In this document: piece after piece, positions 34,585-43,214 of the stretch | Layout: the number at the start of each line of letters is the position of its first letter | How positions within the stretch are numbered: position 1 is the stretch's first letter | Assembly: GCA_024227565.1 (NCBI GenBank) | Contig: JAAEUE010000311.1 | Coordinates: 1-47,956, forward strand | Origin: Alphaproteobacteria bacterium | GTDB taxonomy: Bacteria; Pseudomonadota; Alphaproteobacteria; Rhizobiales; CAJQND01 | Length of the DNA: 47,956 nt | Reading direction: 5' to 3' | Position numbers and translations under genes: made by a program | The notes under the pieces: model-generated | Told to the model about the DNA's origin: nothing | The model's input: only the letters and a program-made list of their open reading frames with translations | The model's database searches: none

Positions 34585-34809
34585 TTAGGCGTGCTCTCCT
34601 TCGTCCCATCCTTCGCCATCTTCAAAATCAGGCGGATCTTCTGAGGGGATGGCGTAGGTGCCGCCAAGCCAGCGGTGTAGATCCACATCCGCGCACCGGC
34701 CTGAACAGAAAGGATGGTACTTTTGCTTTGCGGCCGCCTTGCAAATCGGGCACTCCCGGCGCGGTCTGAGACGAATGGGTTTGGCGCCGCCTGGCATCTC
34801 GGAAGACAT
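34585..34809 (-). CDS. yacG: DNA gyrase inhibitor YacG (zinc-binding)
   Basis: The 74-residue protein has a four-cysteine zinc site, C20PIC23 and C35SGRC39, followed by ADVDLHRWLGGTYAIP. This is the YacG pattern. The E. coli homologue binds the GyrB subunit and inhibits gyrase. The ATG at 34809 follows GGAGGCCAAAACC. The acidic C-terminus (DFEDGEGWDEGEHA) is typical. It starts 16 bases after maf ends, and the maf-yacG pair is a common alphaproteobacterial order. Confidence 0.9.
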   Translation of the reverse strand: MSSEMPGGAKPIRLRPRRECPICKAAAKQKYHPFCSGRCADVDLHRWLGGTYAIPSEDPPDFEDGEGWDEGEHA

Positions 34810-34825
34810 GGTTTTGGCCTCCACC

Positions 34826-35455
34826 CTAATCACCGGCGTTGAGCCAGGAGAAGTAAACCGGGTAGCCGTTGCCCTGCAGCAAGGCAATGGTTTCGTAGAC
34901 CGGCAGCCCCACAACGTTGGAATAAGACCCGTTGATCATGCGCACGAATGCCTCAGCGCGGCCCTGGATGGCATACCCGCCAGCCTTGCCGCGCCATTCG
35001 TCGCTCATCAGATAGGTTTCCACGTCATCGCGGGTGAGCCGCTTGAAGCGAACCTTGGTCTCCACCAGCCGGCTGCGCATCTGGTCTCCCGGCGCAATCA
35101 GGCAAATGCCCGTGATGACCTTGTGGGCGCGGCCCGACAATAGGCGCAATCCTGACGCGGCCTCTTCAATGCGTTCCGGCTTGGGAATAACCCGCCGGCC
35201 AACAGCCACAACCGTGTCTGCCGCCAGAATGAAGGTGTTGGGCCCAAGCTCCTTCACCTGGGTGGCCTTGGAGGCGGCCTCCGCCTTGGCCTTGGCCAGG
35301 CGCAGGGCCATGGCGCGCGGGGTTTCGCGCTTTTTGGGCTCTTCGTCAATGTCTGTGGGGTGCATCAGATCGGGCGTGAGATCCACCTGATCCAATAGGG
35401 CAAGCCGGCGCGGGGAAGCGCTGGCCAGAACAAGTTTGACGCGGACGTCATTCAT
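34826..35455 (-). CDS. maf: Maf family nucleoside triphosphate pyrophosphatase
   Basis: The 209-residue protein has the Maf signature LASASPRRLALLDQ near its N-terminus, the central ILAADTVVAVGRRVIPKP and GKAGGYAIQGRAEAFV. Maf hydrolyses non-canonical or modified nucleoside triphosphates to limit misincorporation and can halt septation when overproduced. It stands upstream of yacG as expected. The usual infA gene on its 5' side is missing; only 109 bases separate it from the phosphatase gene. Confidence 0.93.
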   Translation of the reverse strand: MNDVRVKLVLASASPRRLALLDQVDLTPDLMHPTDIDEEPKKRETPRAMALRLAKAKAEAASKATQVKELGPNTFILAADTVVAVGRRVIPKPERIEEAASGLRLLSGRAHKVITGICLIAPGDQMRSRLVETKVRFKRLTRDDVETYLMSDEWRGKAGGYAIQGRAEAFVRMINGSYSNVVGLPVYETIALLQGNGYPVYFSWLNAGD

Positions 35456-35564
35456 TTAAAGACACGTGCCTTTTTAAGGGAAGCAACAAAGGCGGACAAT
35501 GATGAGGTTCGGAGAGAAAATCAAGACACAGCCGGCGCAACACACAGCAAAACTTGGATCTTAT

Positions 35565-36011
35565 TCAAACCACAGGGCCCGAAATCTGGCCAAAACGCCG
35601 CCGGATACGCTGCAAGATCGCGTCTCGCGTGGCGCGGTATGAGTCAATGATCTGCTCGCGGCTGCCCACCACAAACGTCGGATCAAGGGTTGGCCAATAC
35701 TCCACATCGCACGCCATGGTGCGGGTGAGCTCCACCGCCTTGTGCTGGGCCTCCGGCGACAGGGATATGATGATGTCGAAGGATGTGTCCTCCAGATCAT
35801 CGAAACTGGTGGGCCGATGGCTGGAAATATCGATGCCAAGCTCCTCCATGACCGAGACGGCAAAACCGTCCAGTTCGCCGATCATGGCGCCGACCGACGC
35901 GGTGAACACCCTGTGGCCGTAGTAGTGGCGCATCAGGCCTTCGGCCATGGGCGAGCGAATGGCGTTTTGTGTGCATGCAAAGAGCACCGCGGAGGGGAGG
36001 TCTTCCGACAT
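35565..36011 (-). CDS. Low-molecular-weight protein-tyrosine-phosphatase / arsenate reductase-like protein
   Basis: The 148-residue protein has the P-loop C13TQNAIRS20 (Cys-x5-Arg) near its N-terminus and a C-terminal TLDPTF Asp that could act as general acid. Relatives in this hisD-linked position are annotated as low-molecular-weight phosphatases. It starts 21 bases after the UPF0262 gene, in the same operon. There are no extra cysteines in the arrangement expected for thioredoxin-linked arsenate reductase, so phosphatase activity is preferred. Confidence 0.88.
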   Translation of the reverse strand: MSEDLPSAVLFACTQNAIRSPMAEGLMRHYYGHRVFTASVGAMIGELDGFAVSVMEELGIDISSHRPTSFDDLEDTSFDIIISLSPEAQHKAVELTRTMACDVEYWPTLDPTFVVGSREQIIDSYRATRDAILQRIRRRFGQISGPVV

Positions 36012-36032
36012 GGCGGCTGGCCGGTATCGCTC

Positions 36033-36548
36033 TTAACCCCGCCAATGCAGGACGCAAATGAGCGTGAAGAGCCTGCGGGCGGTGTTAAAGTCTACCTCGA
36101 TCTTTCCGGCGAGCCGGGCCTGGAGAACCTCGCTGCCGTCATTGTGCAAACCGCGCCGCCCCATATCGATCGCCTCGATCTGGCTTGGCGTTGCGCTTTT
36201 GATGGCTTGAAAATAGCTGTCGCAGATCATGAAGTAGTCTTTCACGATCCGCCGGAACGGCGACATGGAAAGCCCGAACACCGCGCATTGGCGCTCCTGG
36301 TGGTCGGCAATGTCGAGCACCAGACGGTTGTCTGCGATCGACAGGGTCAGATGAAACGGCCCTTCGGCTGTCTTGCTCTCATCGACCACGGTGAATTCAT
36401 TCTGCTCCAACAGATCGAATATCGCGACCTTGCGCTCATGATCGATGTCGGGGGAGGGGCTTGAAAACGCGCTTTCGTCCAGTTCGATCGTCACCAGGCG
36501 GTTCTTTGCCGCTTGTTCGCTTGATTGTGTGTTTGGGTCTTGGTCCAT
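36033..36548 (-). CDS. UPF0262 family protein
   Basis: The 171-residue protein contains [35 protein letters not shown] and [18 protein letters not shown], which mark the UPF0262 family. It is restricted to Alphaproteobacteria, to my knowledge, and no function is known. It lies six bases after hisD and just upstream of the phosphatase gene, in the gene order usual for the group. Confidence 0.9.
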   Translation of the reverse strand: MDQDPNTQSSEQAAKNRLVTIELDESAFSSPSPDIDHERKVAIFDLLEQNEFTVVDESKTAEGPFHLTLSIADNRLVLDIADHQERQCAVFGLSMSPFRRIVKDYFMICDSYFQAIKSATPSQIEAIDMGRRGLHNDGSEVLQARLAGKIEVDFNTARRLFTLICVLHWRG

Positions 36549-36554
36549 GGCCGG

Positions 36555-37850
36555 TCACGCCATGTTCAGCCGAAGCGCAACCGAGCGGGCATGCGCCTCA
36601 AGCCCTTCGGCCCGCCCCAGCGTAACCGCGGCGGGGCCAATTTTGCGTAAAGCTTCTGCGCTGCAGCGCAGGATCGAGGTGCGCTTCATGAAATCCAGAA
36701 CGCCAAGTCCTGATGAAAAGCGTGCCGAACGCGCCGTCGGCAGAACGTGATTGGGCCCACCCACATAGTCGCCAACCGCTTCAGGGGTGTGGGCCCCAAG
36801 GAAGAGCGCCCCGGCATTGCGCACTGCGGCGGCAAGCTCTGCCTCATCTTTTGCCGAAATCTCAAGATGCTCCGGGGCGACCTGGTCCACCAGCCCGATT
36901 GCCCCCCTTAGCGAAGGCACCACGATTACGACGCCGTTGTCCTGCCAGCTCTTTGCGGCAATGTCTGCCCGCGGCAGGGTCTTCAGCTGTCCGTCCACGG
37001 CCGCCATCACCTGGTCGGCCAAAGCTTCGCTGCTGGTGATCAGGATCGATTGTGCAGAGACATCATGCTCAGCCTGGGCCAAGAGGTCGGCGGCGATCCA
37101 GTCGGCGCTGTTGTCTTCATCCGCCATCACGAGGACTTCGGACGGACCGGCGATCATATCAATGCCCACCGTGCCAAAAACCTGGCGTTTTGCAGCCGCC
37201 ACATAGGCGTTCCCGGGGCCGACTATCTTCGCCACCGGGGCAATGGTCTTTGTGCCGTAGGCCAGCGCCCCGATCGCCTGGGCCCCGCCAATCCGGTAAA
37301 TCTCGTCAACCCCGGCAATGGAGGCTGCCGCCAACACCTGATCGTTTGTAATGCCGTCCGGGGTGGGCACAACCATGCAGAGGCGCTCAACGCCGGCGGC
37401 TTTGGCCGGCACGGCGTTCATCAGCACCGAGGAGGGGTAGGCTGCCGTGCCGCCCGGCACATAAAGGCCGGCCGCCTCTACGGCGGTCCAGCGGTGGCCG
37501 AGTTCAACACCGTCTTCATCTGTGTAGCTGATCGCGTCTGGGAGCTGCTTTTCGTGGAACGCGCGGATCCGCCCGTGGGCCAATTTCAACGCTGCAAACA
37601 CATCCTCAGGACAGCGTTCAAGGGCCTTGCTGATCTCTGCAGGGGTAATTTTCATGCCGAGATCAGCGACCTGGAAACGGTCGAACTTCTCGGTGTACTC
37701 AATCACGGCCTCATCGCCGCGCTGGCGCACATCGTTCAGGATGGCGGCCACGTCGGCGTTCACATCCTGGGCCTCTTCACGCTTGTTGCCGAGCATTGCG
37801 GCAAACGCTTGCGCAAATTCAGGACCGGCGCTGTTCAGACGGAGTGCCAT
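36555..37850 (-). CDS. hisD: Histidinol dehydrogenase
   Basis: The 431-residue enzyme has LLAQAEHDVSAQSILIT (catalytic zinc Gln and His), IVGPGNAYVAAAKRQVFG and APEHLEISAKDEAEL, the known HisD signatures. It oxidises L-histidinol to L-histidine in two NAD-linked steps. It lies between DUF2948 and UPF0262 genes, apart from the rest of the his genes, as in many Alphaproteobacteria. The ATG at 37850 gives the usual length. Confidence 0.96.
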   Translation of the reverse strand: MALRLNSAGPEFAQAFAAMLGNKREEAQDVNADVAAILNDVRQRGDEAVIEYTEKFDRFQVADLGMKITPAEISKALERCPEDVFAALKLAHGRIRAFHEKQLPDAISYTDEDGVELGHRWTAVEAAGLYVPGGTAAYPSSVLMNAVPAKAAGVERLCMVVPTPDGITNDQVLAAASIAGVDEIYRIGGAQAIGALAYGTKTIAPVAKIVGPGNAYVAAAKRQVFGTVGIDMIAGPSEVLVMADEDNSADWIAADLLAQAEHDVSAQSILITSSEALADQVMAAVDGQLKTLPRADIAAKSWQDNGVVIVVPSLRGAIGLVDQVAPEHLEISAKDEAELAAAVRNAGALFLGAHTPEAVGDYVGGPNHVLPTARSARFSSGLGVLDFMKRTSILRCSAEALRKIGPAAVTLGRAEGLEAHARSVALRLNMA

Positions 37851-37874
37851 GTTGTTTCCGATCTTCCCTCCTGA

Positions 37875-38321
37875 TTAGCCGGGTTCGGCGTCGAGGTCGT
37901 GTTCAGGCTTGCGCGATGCGCCCCATTCGGACCCGAGGTCGGACAGCCAGGCATCCAAGCACTCAACGTCGAGCTCTATGACACCGCCGCCGGCAAAATC
38001 CAAACGCACCTTTCCGGAGGGAGCCTCTTCTTCCACAAACTCAATGGCCAGAAGCTCCAGGATGGCATTGTCTGCGGTGTGCTTGATCTTGCTGGAGCGC
38101 ACCGATTTTACGGTGTTGAAATGCAGGCCCGTGCGCCGCCGGGTGTAGTCTTTGCCTTTTTCTTCAGCCGACGACCAGTTGAACCGGTTGGCAATCAGGG
38201 CAAACTGCTGTGCGGAGGCGAGGAATTTTATGTCGCCCACGCGCACCAGGGAATCCTGCATATGGGCCGAGATGACGCGCAGATCGTCCGCATCAAGCGC
38301 CCCAAGCTTTAGAAGATCCAT
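37875..38321 (-). CDS. DUF2948 family protein
   Basis: The 148-residue protein begins MDLLKLGALDADDLRVISAH and contains FALIANRFNWSSAEE, RRRTGLHFNTVKSVRSSKI and FVEEEAPSGKVRLDFAGGG. This matches the DUF2948 family, seen in Alphaproteobacteria between murA and hisD. No function is known. The ATG at 38321 is preferred; an in-frame TTG five codons upstream is open. It stands 39 bases after murA and 24 before hisD, so the three are probably cotranscribed. Confidence 0.88.
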   Translation of the reverse strand: MDLLKLGALDADDLRVISAHMQDSLVRVGDIKFLASAQQFALIANRFNWSSAEEKGKDYTRRRTGLHFNTVKSVRSSKIKHTADNAILELLAIEFVEEEAPSGKVRLDFAGGGVIELDVECLDAWLSDLGSEWGASRKPEHDLDAEPG

Positions 38322-38360
38322 TTTCGCCAGCCCCAAAAACGAGCCGAGCCCCAGGCCGCC

Positions 38361-39650
38361 TTAGGCACTGACCCGCTCAATCTCCGCGCCGCAGGCGGAG
38401 AGTTTCTTTTCAAGTTGCTCAAATCCACGGTCGAGGTGATAGACGCGATTGACGAACGTGTCACCCTCTGCTGCAAGACCGGCGATAACAAGCGACACCG
38501 AAGCGCGCAGGTCCGTGGCCATCACTTGTGCCCCTTGCAGGCGGTCCACCCCGGTCACCAGGGCCGTGTCGCCGTCCAGGCTGATGTCGGCGCCGAGCCG
38601 GACCAGTTCCTGAACGTGCATGAAACGGTTCTCGAAAATCGTTTCGCGAATGCGCGATGTGCCGTTGGCTTTGGTCATCAGGCCCATGAGCTGGGCTTGA
38701 AGATCCGTGGGGAAGCCAGGGTAGGGGCTGGTGTCCACGTCAACCGGGGCCAGGCCCTGGCCGTTGCGCGAGACGGTGATGCCGTGACTGGTTTCAGTCA
38801 TTTTGGCGCCGACTTGCTCCATGACCGGGAACAGGCACTCCAGAAGATCGCTGCGCGCGCCGGTGAGAGAGACTTCTCCGCCGGTCATGGCAACGGCCAT
38901 GGCATAGGTGCCGGTTTCGATGCGGTCGGGGAGCACCTGGTGGGTTGCGCCGTTGAGCCGGCTAACCCCGTCAATGGTGAGGGTGGAGGTGCCGATGCCG
39001 CTGATCTTGGCGCCCATCTTGTTCAGGCACTCGGCCACATCGCCGATTTCCGGCTCGCGGGCGGCGTTCTCCAAAACGGTTTGGCCCTTGGCCAGAGTTG
39101 CCGCCATCAGCACGTTGTGGGTGGCGCCCACGGAAACCTTGGGGAAATTGATGCGCGCGCCGCTGAGGCCTTTTGGGGCGCTTGCCACCACGTAACCACC
39201 TTCAACCTCGATCTGAGCACCAAGGGCTTCCAGGCCCATAAGATGCAGGTCCACCGGCCGGGTGCCGATGGCACAACCGCCCGGCAGGGAGACCTTGGCG
39301 ATGCCGCAGCGGGCGATCAGCGGACCCAGAACCCAGAAGCTGGCGCGCATTTTCGACACCAGTTCATAGGGCGCCGTTGTGTCGACGATCTGCCGTGCGG
39401 TGAGGTGAACCGTGTCGCCGGCCAGTCCGGTGCTGCCATGGCGCTTGCCGTCAACGCTCATGTCCACGCCGTGATTGCCCAGAATGCGGTTCAACAGTTG
39501 GACGTCTGCCAGGCGCGGCACGTTGCGCAGGGTGAGCGTTTCATCAGAAAGCATGCTCGCGATCATCAGAGGCAGGGTTGCGTTCTTTGCCCCGGAGATT
39601 GGAATCTCGCCTGAGAGTGTGTTGCCGCCCCGGATGCGGATCTTGTCCAT
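38361..39650 (-). CDS. murA: UDP-N-acetylglucosamine 1-carboxyvinyltransferase
   Basis: The 429-residue enzyme has [10 protein letters not shown] (Lys22, Asn23), PGGC126[10 protein letters not shown] with the catalytic cysteine that fosfomycin modifies, and the C-terminal [18 protein letters not shown]. It performs the first committed step of peptidoglycan synthesis, adding enolpyruvate to UDP-GlcNAc. The cysteine rather than aspartate at position 126 predicts the fosfomycin-sensitive form. The ATG at 39650 starts [20 protein letters not shown]. It probably heads the operon murA-DUF2948-hisD-UPF0262-phosphatase. Confidence 0.96.
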   Translation of the reverse strand: MDKIRIRGGNTLSGEIPISGAKNATLPLMIASMLSDETLTLRNVPRLADVQLLNRILGNHGVDMSVDGKRHGSTGLAGDTVHLTARQIVDTTAPYELVSKMRASFWVLGPLIARCGIAKVSLPGGCAIGTRPVDLHLMGLEALGAQIEVEGGYVVASAPKGLSGARINFPKVSVGATHNVLMAATLAKGQTVLENAAREPEIGDVAECLNKMGAKISGIGTSTLTIDGVSRLNGATHQVLPDRIETGTYAMAVAMTGGEVSLTGARSDLLECLFPVMEQVGAKMTETSHGITVSRNGQGLAPVDVDTSPYPGFPTDLQAQLMGLMTKANGTSRIRETIFENRFMHVQELVRLGADISLDGDTALVTGVDRLQGAQVMATDLRASVSLVIAGLAAEGDTFVNRVYHLDRGFEQLEKKLSACGAEIERVSA

Positions 39651-39846
39651 TACGCTTGTTCCTGCTCTAAATCATGGGCGCCGTGCGCGCTAGGGTAACT
39701 GGCCCGAAACGGGCCGTTCAAGTTGCTGCACGCAAGTCTTGGGCCCTAATGCTTTGGCAGCTGGTGCCGTGTGGCCCTAACAAGCACAATCGGCGCTTTT
39801 CGGGCAAGTGTGGTTTGTCACATTCAGCCAGAGAAATCACAAAGAA

Positions 39847-39993
39847 TTACGGTTCTTTGGGCTCGGATGGCTTGTCTTGGTGCTTCTTGAGTTTGGTTTG
39901 CTGCTTGCGTCGCCGCAGATTGGCTCTGAGGGCTTGCTTGAGGCGTTCGTTGCGGTCGTCCTTACCTGACTTTTCGGGCCCGGTGTTGCTCAT
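39847..39993 (-). CDS. Small basic protein, unknown function
   Basis: This 48-residue hydrophilic protein (MSNTGPEKSGKDDRNERLKQ, then ALRANLRRRKQQTKLKK and an acidic/proline tail) has the 'ERLxxALRxNLRRRK' pattern. I recall this pattern from very short alphaproteobacterial proteins encoded near murA. The ATG at 39993 follows AAGGACCCC. It lies 196 bases upstream of murA on the same strand. The function is unknown; the basic helix could bind nucleic acid. A longer upstream start is less likely because no ribosome binding site supports it. Confidence 0.6.
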   Translation of the reverse strand: MSNTGPEKSGKDDRNERLKQALRANLRRRKQQTKLKKHQDKPSEPKEP

Positions 39994-40111
39994 TTTTGGG
40001 GTCCTTGGGATGCAATCTTGGATCTTTTGTATCATCAAAAAACTGTTGTAACCAAAGAATGGAGCCATCTTCGTGCGGAAGATATGCTCTGGCCGGACCC
40101 TCTTTGCATGA

Positions 40112-40117
40112 TATAAT
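40112..40117 (+). promoter_or_regulatory. Possible -10 box for the amino acid transporter operon
   Basis: A perfect TATAAT stands 21 bases before the GTG start of the ATPase gene, which would leave a very short leader. No TTGACA-like -35 element is present 16-18 bases upstream; CTGGCC occupies that place. It may be activator-dependent or fortuitous. Confidence 0.3.
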
Positions 40118-40138
40118 CATGTCACATGGGGGGAGCAG

Positions 40139-40939
40139 GTGAGGGACGCTGTGGGCAATTCTACACCGGTAGACCAGGCAAGCCTGGCTGTTGAGGTGAG
40201 TGACCTCCACAAGTCTTTTGGCCCGCTTGAAGTGCTCAAAGGTGTCTCGCTCGGCGCGCGCGAAGGCGATGTGGTGTCAATCATCGGCGCCAGCGGATCG
40301 GGCAAGAGCACCTTTTTGAGATGCATCAACCTTCTTGAACTGCCCTCAAAAGGCGACATCAAAGTCGATGGCGAGGCGGTGAAGTTCAAATCTGGACCGG
40401 CCGGCATGGTGCCTTCCGACAAGCGCCAGGTGGAGCGCTTGCGCTCGCAGCTCGGCATGGTGTTCCAGAGTTTCAATCTGTGGGCCCATTTGACCGTGCT
40501 GCAGAATGTGATCGAAGCGCCGGTCCATGTACTGAAAGTTCCCAAAAAACAAGCGCTTGAGCGAGCCGAACGGATTCTCAACCGTGTCGGGTTGTGGGAC
40601 AAGCGTGATCAGTATCCAGCCTTTTTGTCGGGCGGCCAGCAACAGCGGGCCGCCATTGCCCGGGCCCTGGCCATGGAGCCGCGGGTGATGCTGTTCGACG
40701 AGCCGACGTCGGCGCTCGACCCGGAACTGGTCGGCGAGGTTTTGAAGGTGATCCAGGGCTTGGCCGAAGAAGGCCGCACCATGATCCTGGTGACCCACGA
40801 GATGAAATTTGCCCGCGATGTGTCGAGCCATGTGATGTTTCTGCACCAAGGCAAAGTGGAGGAGGAGGGACCTCCGAAAAACGTGTTCGAAAACCCCAGC
40901 AGCGAGCGCTGCCGGGCTTTTGTGCAATCGGTTCACTAA
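40139..40939 (+). CDS. Polar amino acid ABC transporter, ATP-binding protein (HisP/GlnQ-like)
   Basis: This 266-residue ATPase has Walker A GASGSGKST, Q-loop MVFQSFNLWAHLTVLQNV, signature LSGGQQQRAAIARAL and Walker B VMLFDEPTSALDPEL. It belongs to the PAAT family that imports histidine, arginine/ornithine, glutamine and related solutes. The start is a GTG at 40139 right after GGGGGAGCAG; a second GTG at 40151 is possible. It is the first of four transporter genes on the plus strand, with 25 bases to the binding-protein gene. Confidence 0.93.
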   Translation: MRDAVGNSTPVDQASLAVEVSDLHKSFGPLEVLKGVSLGAREGDVVSIIGASGSGKSTFLRCINLLELPSKGDIKVDGEAVKFKSGPAGMVPSDKRQVERLRSQLGMVFQSFNLWAHLTVLQNVIEAPVHVLKVPKKQALERAERILNRVGLWDKRDQYPAFLSGGQQQRAAIARALAMEPRVMLFDEPTSALDPELVGEVLKVIQGLAEEGRTMILVTHEMKFARDVSSHVMFLHQGKVEEEGPPKNVFENPSSERCRAFVQSVH

Positions 40940-40964
40940 ACCATTAAATGAGGGAGTAACGGGA

Positions 40965-41735
40965 ATGAAGAGCTTTTTGAAACTGCTGGCCGGCGCGGCA
41001 GTGGCCGTGGCCATGAGCGCCTCTGTGGCAAGCGCGGACGTTAAGATCGGCATTGCGGCTGAGCCATATCCGCCGTTCGCGGAAAAAGGCGCTGACGGCA
41101 CGTGGAAGGGCTGGGAGATTGAAATCATCAATGCGGTTTGCGCGGCGATGAACGAAAAGTGCAAGCTTGTCCCGGTGGCCTGGGACGGCATCATTCCGGC
41201 ACTCCTGGCCAAGAAAATGGATGTGATCATGGCGTCCATGTCGATCACCGAAGAGCGCATGAAAACCATCGCGTTCTCCGACAAATATTACAACACGCCA
41301 GCTGTGATGGTTGCGCCCAAGGGGTCCAAGATCGACGGTTCCGCAGCCAGCGTTGATGGCAAGATCATCGGCGTGCAGGTCTCCACCACCCATGCCAACT
41401 ATGTGGAAAAACATTTCAAAGGTAAAGCAACAGTCAAAACATATAACACCTTTGATGAGCACAACCAGGATCTGGTGGCCGGCCGGATTGATGCAGTTGT
41501 TGGTGACAGCATCGCGTTCAACCCGTTCCTGACCAGCAGCTCAGGCGGGTGCTGCGAGGCCAAGTCTGAGCTGAACGACGAAACCGTGTTTGGCCCGGGC
41601 GTCGGCGGCGGCATGCGCAAGGAAAGCACCGAGCTTGCAGCCAAGCTGAACGCGGCGATCAAGAAAATCCGCGAAGACGGCACCTATGAAAAGATCTCGA
41701 AGAAATACTTCGACTTCAACATCTATGGTGGCTAG
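40965..41735 (+). CDS. Amino acid ABC transporter substrate-binding protein (type II)
   Basis: The 256-residue protein has a signal peptide (MKSFLKLLAGAAVAVAMSAS, cleavage before DVKIG) and a class 3 solute-binding fold: IAAEPYPPFAEKGADGTWKG, GWEIEIINAVCAAM, VAWDGIIPALLAKKMDVIMA and ISKKYFDFNIYG. The ligand is probably a cationic or polar amino acid because the ligand pocket segments resemble lysine/arginine/ornithine binders, but that is not settled. A Cys-Cys pair (SGGCCEAK) near residue 190 is unusual. ATG at 40965 follows GAGGGAGTAACGGGA. Confidence 0.92.
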   Translation: MKSFLKLLAGAAVAVAMSASVASADVKIGIAAEPYPPFAEKGADGTWKGWEIEIINAVCAAMNEKCKLVPVAWDGIIPALLAKKMDVIMASMSITEERMKTIAFSDKYYNTPAVMVAPKGSKIDGSAASVDGKIIGVQVSTTHANYVEKHFKGKATVKTYNTFDEHNQDLVAGRIDAVVGDSIAFNPFLTSSSGGCCEAKSELNDETVFGPGVGGGMRKESTELAAKLNAAIKKIREDGTYEKISKKYFDFNIYGG

Positions 41736-41754
41736 GCGGCCTTGATCAGAATCA

Positions 41755-41781
41755 GGCCGGAGGGACGGTGTCTCTCCGGCC
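41755..41781 (+). terminator. Intercistronic hairpin after the binding-protein gene
   Basis: GGCCGGAG (41755-41762) pairs with CTCCGGCC (41774-41781); one mismatch further in, three more positions can extend the stem. It sits 20 bases after the binding-protein stop and before the first permease gene. Such hairpins often protect the binding-protein mRNA or attenuate read-through, which makes the binding protein more abundant than the permeases. No T-tract follows. Confidence 0.5.
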
Positions 41782-41802
41782 ACTTTGAAAACAACAGTTT
41801 TT

Positions 41803-42516
41803 ATGGAAATCCCTTGGGATCTGCTGGCCCTGTCGCCGCCCGGTTGGGGCGGGAACTTGCTGCGCGGTCTTGCCAGCACGGTGCAGATCGCTCTGGGGGC
41901 GTATCTCCTCGGCTTGGCCATTGGCCTCGGCGGGGCGCTGGGCAAACTCTATGGCGGGCCGGTGCTGCGGGTTTCGCTTGAGGTCTACACGACCCTAATC
42001 CGGGCCGTGCCTGAATTGGTGCTGATCCTCCTGCTCTACTATGCCGGTACGGACCTTCTGAACACCGCATTGGAAAGCTTTGGCTATGAGCGGGTCGATA
42101 TCGACGGGCTTTGGGCCGGCATCTATGTGATCGGCTTTGTGCAAGGGGCCTATTCGACGGAAGTTTTGCGCGGCGCCTTTCTGGCCGTGCCGGAAGGGCA
42201 AATCGAGGCGGCCCGCGCCTACGGCATGTCCTGGTTCAAGAGCCATGTGCGCATTGTCATTCCGGCCATGATCCCGTTCGCCATCCCGGGCCTTGCCAAC
42301 CTCTGGCTCATCACCACCAAGGATACAGCCCTTCTGGCAGTGGTGGGCTTCAGCGAGCTGGCTTTGGAAACCAAACAGGCCGCCGGCGCCACCAAGGCCT
42401 ACTTCATGATGTATGTGGCCGCGGCCCTGCTCTATCTCGCCCTAACCCTTGTCTCGACGGCTGTCTTTAGCTGGGTTGAGAAATACTACCGGCGCGGCCA
42501 GCCGGATCAGGGATAG
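41803..42516 (+). CDS. Amino acid ABC transporter permease (HisQ-like)
   Basis: The 237-residue inner-membrane permease has five to six hydrophobic segments and the EAA loop GQIEAARAYGMSWFKSHVRI that contacts the ATPase. RAVPELVLILLLYY is typical of HisQ/ArtQ. The ATG at 41803 (MEIPWDLLALSPPGW) is preferred; a TTG at 41785 would add six residues. Neither has a good ribosome binding site, which fits coupling or reduced expression after the hairpin. It pairs with the next permease to form the heterodimeric channel. Confidence 0.92.
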   Translation: MEIPWDLLALSPPGWGGNLLRGLASTVQIALGAYLLGLAIGLGGALGKLYGGPVLRVSLEVYTTLIRAVPELVLILLLYYAGTDLLNTALESFGYERVDIDGLWAGIYVIGFVQGAYSTEVLRGAFLAVPEGQIEAARAYGMSWFKSHVRIVIPAMIPFAIPGLANLWLITTKDTALLAVVGFSELALETKQAAGATKAYFMMYVAAALLYLALTLVSTAVFSWVEKYYRRGQPDQG

Positions 42517-42521
42517 GCGTC

Positions 42522-43214
42522 ATGCAGTGGGACTGGCTGATAGAATATGCGCCCAAATTGGTTGAGGGCCTGTGGCTCACACTCCAACTTCTGGTGCTCT
42601 CCATCATATTCGGCATGGCGCTCGCCATTCCCATCGGCCTGGTGCAGGTCACCGGGCCGCGGCCGCTCGCCTGGGCGGCGAAGGCCTTTTGCACCACCAT
42701 TCGAGGCACCCCGCTGCTGATCCAGCTGTGGCTGATCTATTATGGCGTGGGGTCCTTGTTCCCGTTTATCCCGGGCATCCGGGAAAGCTTCCTGTGGCCG
42801 GTGTTGCGGGACGCCTTTCCCTACGCACTGTTCGCGTTCTCATTGAGCGTTGCAGGCTATGAAGGCGAGGTAATGCGCGGGGCCTTCCGCGGTGTGCCGA
42901 AAGGCGAGCTGGAGGCCGCGCGGGCCATGGGCATGCGGCCCTTCACCATTCTCTGGCGCATCTGGCTGCCGCGGGCATTGCAGAATGTGTTCCCCACCTT
43001 GGCCGGTGAGTTCATTCTGACCTTGAAGGCGACACCGCTGGCCGCGACCATCACGATCTTCGAGGTTTATGGCGTGACGACGATCGTGCGTCAGGAGACC
43101 TACCGGATTTACGAGCCGCTGTTGTTTTTGGCCTTCATCTATCTCTGCCTGACGGGCGTGCTGGTTGTGACGTTCCGGTACTTTGAAAACCGGATCCCAA
43201 AACGCAGAGTGTGA
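42522..43214 (+). CDS. Amino acid ABC transporter permease (HisM-like)
   Basis: The 230-residue permease has five hydrophobic segments and an EAA loop KGELEAARAMGMRPFTILWR. TTIRGTPLLIQLWLIYYGVG is the HisM/GlnP family signature. It begins five bases after the HisQ-like gene, indicating an operon. Its stop (TGA, 43212-43214) directly abuts the stop of the convergent glycosyltransferase-like gene (43215-43217), so no untranslated spacer separates the two. Confidence 0.93.
   Translation: MQWDWLIEYAPKLVEGLWLTLQLLVLSIIFGMALAIPIGLVQVTGPRPLAWAAKAFCTTIRGTPLLIQLWLIYYGVGSLFPFIPGIRESFLWPVLRDAFPYALFAFSLSVAGYEGEVMRGAFRGVPKGELEAARAMGMRPFTILWRIWLPRALQNVFPTLAGEFILTLKATPLAATITIFEVYGVTTIVRQETYRIYEPLLFLAFIYLCLTGVLVVTFRYFENRIPKRRV

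Noticed and set aside
38415..39614. A 399-codon open frame on the plus strand opposite murA
   Set aside because: Its translation has no family resemblance and lies fully antisense to an unmistakable murA; such frames are common opposite GC-rich genes.
39701..39715. GGCCCG-AAA-CGGGCC hairpin upstream of murA
   Set aside because: Only six base pairs and no T-tract on either strand; a stem of this size is expected by chance in GC-rich DNA.
40091..40108. Sigma-54-like TGGC...TTGC pattern before the ABC transporter genes
   Set aside because: The GG and GC dinucleotides are several bases too far apart for a -24/-12 promoter.
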